A DNA stretch of 64,000 nucleotides from Kalaharituber pfeilii. Its lineage: Eukaryota > Ascomycota > Pezizomycetes > Pezizales > Pezizaceae. Position 1 is the first letter of the stretch, and every line of letters starts with the position of its first letter. The position numbers and the translations under genes were made by a program. Location: contig WHUZ01000002.1 in the NCBI GenBank assembly GCA_015179045.1, positions 744,001 through 808,000 of the forward strand. The letters run 5' to 3'. Positions 60,869 through 64,000 of the stretch are shown piece after piece. The notes beneath the pieces were generated by a model. It had not been told where the DNA came from and did not search any database. It saw nothing but the letters and a program-made list of their open reading frames with translations.

Positions 60869-63500
60869 TTAATCCTTCTTGGCATATTTCTCACGGTAAT
60901 ATTTGGCGGCGTTAACCATGTTTGTCAAAGCTGCCCTTGTCTCTGGCCATTGACGAGTCTTCAGACCGCAATCGGGATCGATCCAGAGCTGCTCAGGCTT
61001 GAGGTATTGCAACATCTCAGCAATCCTATCTTTGATCTCTTGTTCACTTGGGACACGAGGAGAGTGGATATCGTAAACACCAGGACCGATGTGTCTGGGA
61101 TAAGCTTCATCCTCAAACACCTTGAGAAGCTTAGCGTCACTCTTACTACACTCAATAGACATCACATCCGCATCCAAAGCAGTGATCGCGTGGAAGAAGT
61201 CCTGGAACTCTGAGTAGCAGAAGTGAGAGTGAATCTGCGTGTGGTCCTGGACGCCACTAGTGGCGAGTCTGAAGGACTTCACAGCCCAGTCAAGATACGC
61301 CTCACGCTCAGCCCCAGCCCGGAGGGGGAGACCCTCACGAATAGCAGGTTCATCAACCTGGATGACGTTAACACCAGCAGCTTCAAGATCAAGAACTTCA
61401 TCACGGAGTGCAAGGGCTAATTGCTCGGCCTGTACTGACTGGTGAACGTCGTCACGAGGGAAAGACCATCGGAGACAGGTGATCGGCCCAGTAAGCATAC
61501 CCTTCACTATGATAAACGTTAGCTGAAATTATGAAGACAAGGAGAGAAAACAAGCTTACTTGGCTTTTTAGTAAGGGTTTGAGCATACTTAGACTCCTTG
61601 ACAGTCATAGAAGCAGGGCGGGAGACATCCCCAACAATGATTGGAGGACGGACACAACGAGAGCCATAGCTTTGTACCCAAGCATGGGTTGTGAAAACGT
61701 AGCCGGTCAAGCGCTCTCCGAAGTACTGGACCATGTCATTACGTTCTGGTTCACCGTGAACTAGCACGTCGAGACCAATTGCCTCTTGCTCCCGCACAAC
61801 AAGCTCAATTTCCTTGTTGATGAACTCTTCATACTGAGAATCATTGATTTCACCCTTAGTGAGTTTGGCTCTTGCAAGCCTAATCTCCTTTGTTTGAGGG
61901 AAAGAACCAATGGTAGTGGTTGGGAAAAGCGGGAGGCCAAGGCGCTCCTGTTGCTTGCTGATGCGCTCAGAGAATGGAGACTTGCGCTCATACATATCAG
62001 GTATAATCTTAGATTGCCTTTCTTTGACAGCAGGGTCATTCGTTCGGCTAGAGTTCTTGCGAGCAGCCAAAGACTTAGCGTTGGCATCAAGTTCAGTTTG
62101 AACTGAAGCAGTTCCAGAGGTCAAGGCCTTAGCGATAATTGCAATTTCCTTGGCCTTCTCAACAGCGAAAGAGAACCAATCTGCCACCTCTTCTGGCAGC
62201 TTCTTTTCAGAGGCGAGAGTATGGGGAGTGTGAAGGAGAGATGAGGATGTAGCAACCACCACTCTGTCAGCACCAAGCGCTTGGATAGCTGCTTGAGCGG
62301 TTTCGATTGCTTTGTTAAGGTCAGTCTTCCAGATGTTCCTCCCGTCGACAAGACCGAGGGAGATTGTCTGGCCAGGAGCAATGTGCTTTAGCACTTCAGA
62401 CAGCTGCTGAGGAGCTCTGACCAAATCGATGTGAATTGCGGAGACCTTGGAGAGGCTTGGCAAAACATCGAGATTGTGCACAATATCTCCGAAATATGTA
62501 GCAACAACCAACTTAGGAATCTTAGACCCCAAAGTAGCGAATCGCTCATATGCGGTCTTGAAAGCTTCTTTAGTCCTCTTGTCCGGAAGGTCGAGGACAA
62601 GAATTGGCTCATCGATTTGGACGGTTTCTGCACCCGCTTCGGCAAGCTTGACAAGCAGCTCTTCGTAGACTGGGAGAAGATTGTTGAGAAGGGTAATGGG
62701 CTCAACCTTCTGGCGACGATCAGCCTTTCCAAGATGAAGGAAAGAAACTGGACCAACGAGGACAGGGCGAGTGATGATTCCTTGTTCTTTGGCCTCCAAG
62801 AACTCCACAACTGGCTTGGGGTTTGCAGCAAGCTTGAAGCTTTGGTTCTCTGCAAGAGTAGGTTTCACGTAGTGGTAGTTTGAATCAAACCATTTCACCA
62901 TTTCCTTGAAGCCATGTTAGCAAACGAAAGCCTTCGTTCTTTAGGAAAATTAACATACCAAGCTAGGAACATCCACAGCAGGAGAGGATTCGGTAGCAGC
63001 CCTTTGCAAACCACGACCCATAGCGAAGAACTCGTCAATTGGAGCGAGTTCATATTTGGTATAACGCTCGGGGACAGCCTATAATAGGGTAGTCAGTTCT
63101 GTGTACCGTAGTTATCAATGAGTCTGCGGAAAGATGAAGGCCTACATTGAATAGCTGGATGTGGTCAAGGAATTGATCGTAGTAAGAGAAATCATTGCTG
63201 GCAATGATTTCGACACCAGCATCTTTTTGGATCTTCCAATGAGCTGCTCGGAGAGCCTTTCCAGTCTCAAGAAGCGACTCGACAGACTTCTTTCCAGCCC
63301 AGTAAGCCTCAGTAGCCTTCTTGAGCTCACGGTCGGCTATTTAGACATAGATTAGCATTTCAGCAAACCTTGATGTTCGTCAGGATGAAAAACGTACCTC
63401 CCATGCGAGGGAACCCGAGAACGGATCTTTTGGAAAAGCAAGTGTTAGTAAAACTTCCTCAGACTTTCACAATTGAGAGCATCACTTACGAGGACACCAT
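60869..63500 (-). CDS. MET6: Cobalamin-independent methionine synthase
   Basis: Transfers a methyl group from methyltetrahydropteroyl-polyglutamate to homocysteine in the cytosol. Exons on the minus strand are 63500-63490, 63426-63398, 63336-63146, 63078-62959, 62904-61560 and 61506-60869, for 777 residues. The N-terminal barrel starts [18 protein letters not shown]. The linker has [14 protein letters not shown], and the catalytic barrel has [33 protein letters not shown] and [16 protein letters not shown]. The zinc ligands His and Cys occur in HSHFCYSEF, and the last Cys in [11 protein letters not shown]. The first two exons are tiny (11 and 29 nt) but give the conserved N terminus exactly. 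The exon 5 to 6 junction (CCA A then TG AAG) restores the conserved PMKGMLTGP. Confidence 0.97.
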
Positions 63501-64000
63501 GTCGACTGTAGTTTCCTTGCCAAAGACAATTGCAATTGTGTCCCTCAGATTAAGTTTTGGCGCAGGAATTGAGTTCGAAAAGACGGGGATGAGGGGATGA
63601 GGGGATGAGGGGAGGTGGAGAGCAGCAAAAGGAGGGATAGGGGCACGACTATAAGTACAAGGCGGGGGAGGGGCAGAAAAAAAATCACTGTTAGTGCCCT
63701 CGCACCACCCCGCTACACTCGCCAAGATATGCTGCCTGTCTCCCAGCCATCCATCCCCACCCCCCCCGCCCCGCTCCCAGCCTAGGCGACGGCAGCTTGC
63801 TTTCGTACATTCAGTAGCACACAACGAGCGCAGTGCATTCCAATCCCCTCCTGCGGCAAGCAAACAGAGCTGCAACTGGCCCATGCACAAGCCTGTCCTG
63901 TCCTCTACTCCAGCTTTTGACTAGGTGAGTCCCCAGCAGCCAGCTCCCCTCGATGCAAAACCCCGCAGCTATTGACTAGCCGTTCTCGTACTCAGCACTG
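63501..64000. promoter_or_regulatory. Promoter region of the methionine synthase gene, to the window edge
   Basis: Contains three copies of GGGGATGA in tandem (about 63586-63610) near the start codon and a CCCC-rich stretch near 63758-63770. No gene was recognised between here and the right edge. Confidence 0.4.

Noticed and set aside
1..64000. CRISPR arrays, bacterial operons, rRNA genes or a secondary-metabolite cluster
   Set aside because: The window is a spliced fungal locus. No regular spaced repeats, no rRNA sequence and no polyketide or peptide synthetase motifs were seen.

Overview
The window is nuclear DNA of a filamentous ascomycete (Pezizomycotina). The genes are eukaryotic, with mostly 42-105 nt GT-AG introns, some with CTAAC-type branch sites (a good one is TACTAAC in the RRP6 gene). 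Their products match fungal-type proteins: arginase, Met6-type methionine synthase, Crb2/Rad9, Rav2/Rogdi, Coq4, Gtr1 and Pol2. I cannot name the genus. Spacers of 1-5 kb and eroded transposons suggest a genome looser than that of a compact Aspergillus-like species. That is an inference.

Layout. 1-3080: an eroded short inverted-repeat DNA transposon (98-875), then an arginase promoter with GATA sites. 3081-4289: arginase (+). 7991-10523: GCK-type STE20 kinase (+). 10524-15407: gene-free, low-complexity. 15408-16544: Mn superoxide dismutase (-). 19429-20415: casein kinase 2 regulatory subunit (+). 21238-21309: tRNA-Arg(UCG) (+). 22500-23498 and 23800-25326: COQ4 (-) and RAV2/Rogdi (+), divergent from a shared 301-bp promoter. 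25711-28010: a decayed DNA transposon with imperfect inverted ends and a pogo-like transposase relic. 29124-33288: Crb2/Rad9/53BP1-type checkpoint mediator (-). 34002-35163: GTR1 (-). 36423-45607: a ribosome-biogenesis block of NOP53 (+), NMD3 (+), ESF2 (-) and RRP6 (+). 46853-54222: POL2, the DNA polymerase epsilon catalytic subunit (+). 55229-55797: a broken gene relic (-). 57251-58682: secreted glycerophosphodiester phosphodiesterase (-). 60869-63500: cobalamin-independent methionine synthase (-).

How the genes relate. NOP53, NMD3, ESF2 and RRP6 all act in rRNA maturation or subunit export. Nop53 carries the motif that docks Mtr4 and the nuclear exosome, whose 3'-5' nuclease is Rrp6. POL2 and the Crb2/Rad9 mediator both serve replication and genome integrity. 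The kinase, CK2 subunit and Gtr1 are signalling proteins. Arginase, methionine synthase, Coq4, SOD and GDPD are housekeeping metabolism or stress defence.

Exon boundaries were deduced by eye from splice signals, reading phase and conserved family motifs. No RNA evidence was available. I found no convincing undescribed multi-gene system. The least expected items are the two decayed transposons, the broken PD-(D/E)XK-like relic and the adjacency of Nop53 and Rrp6.
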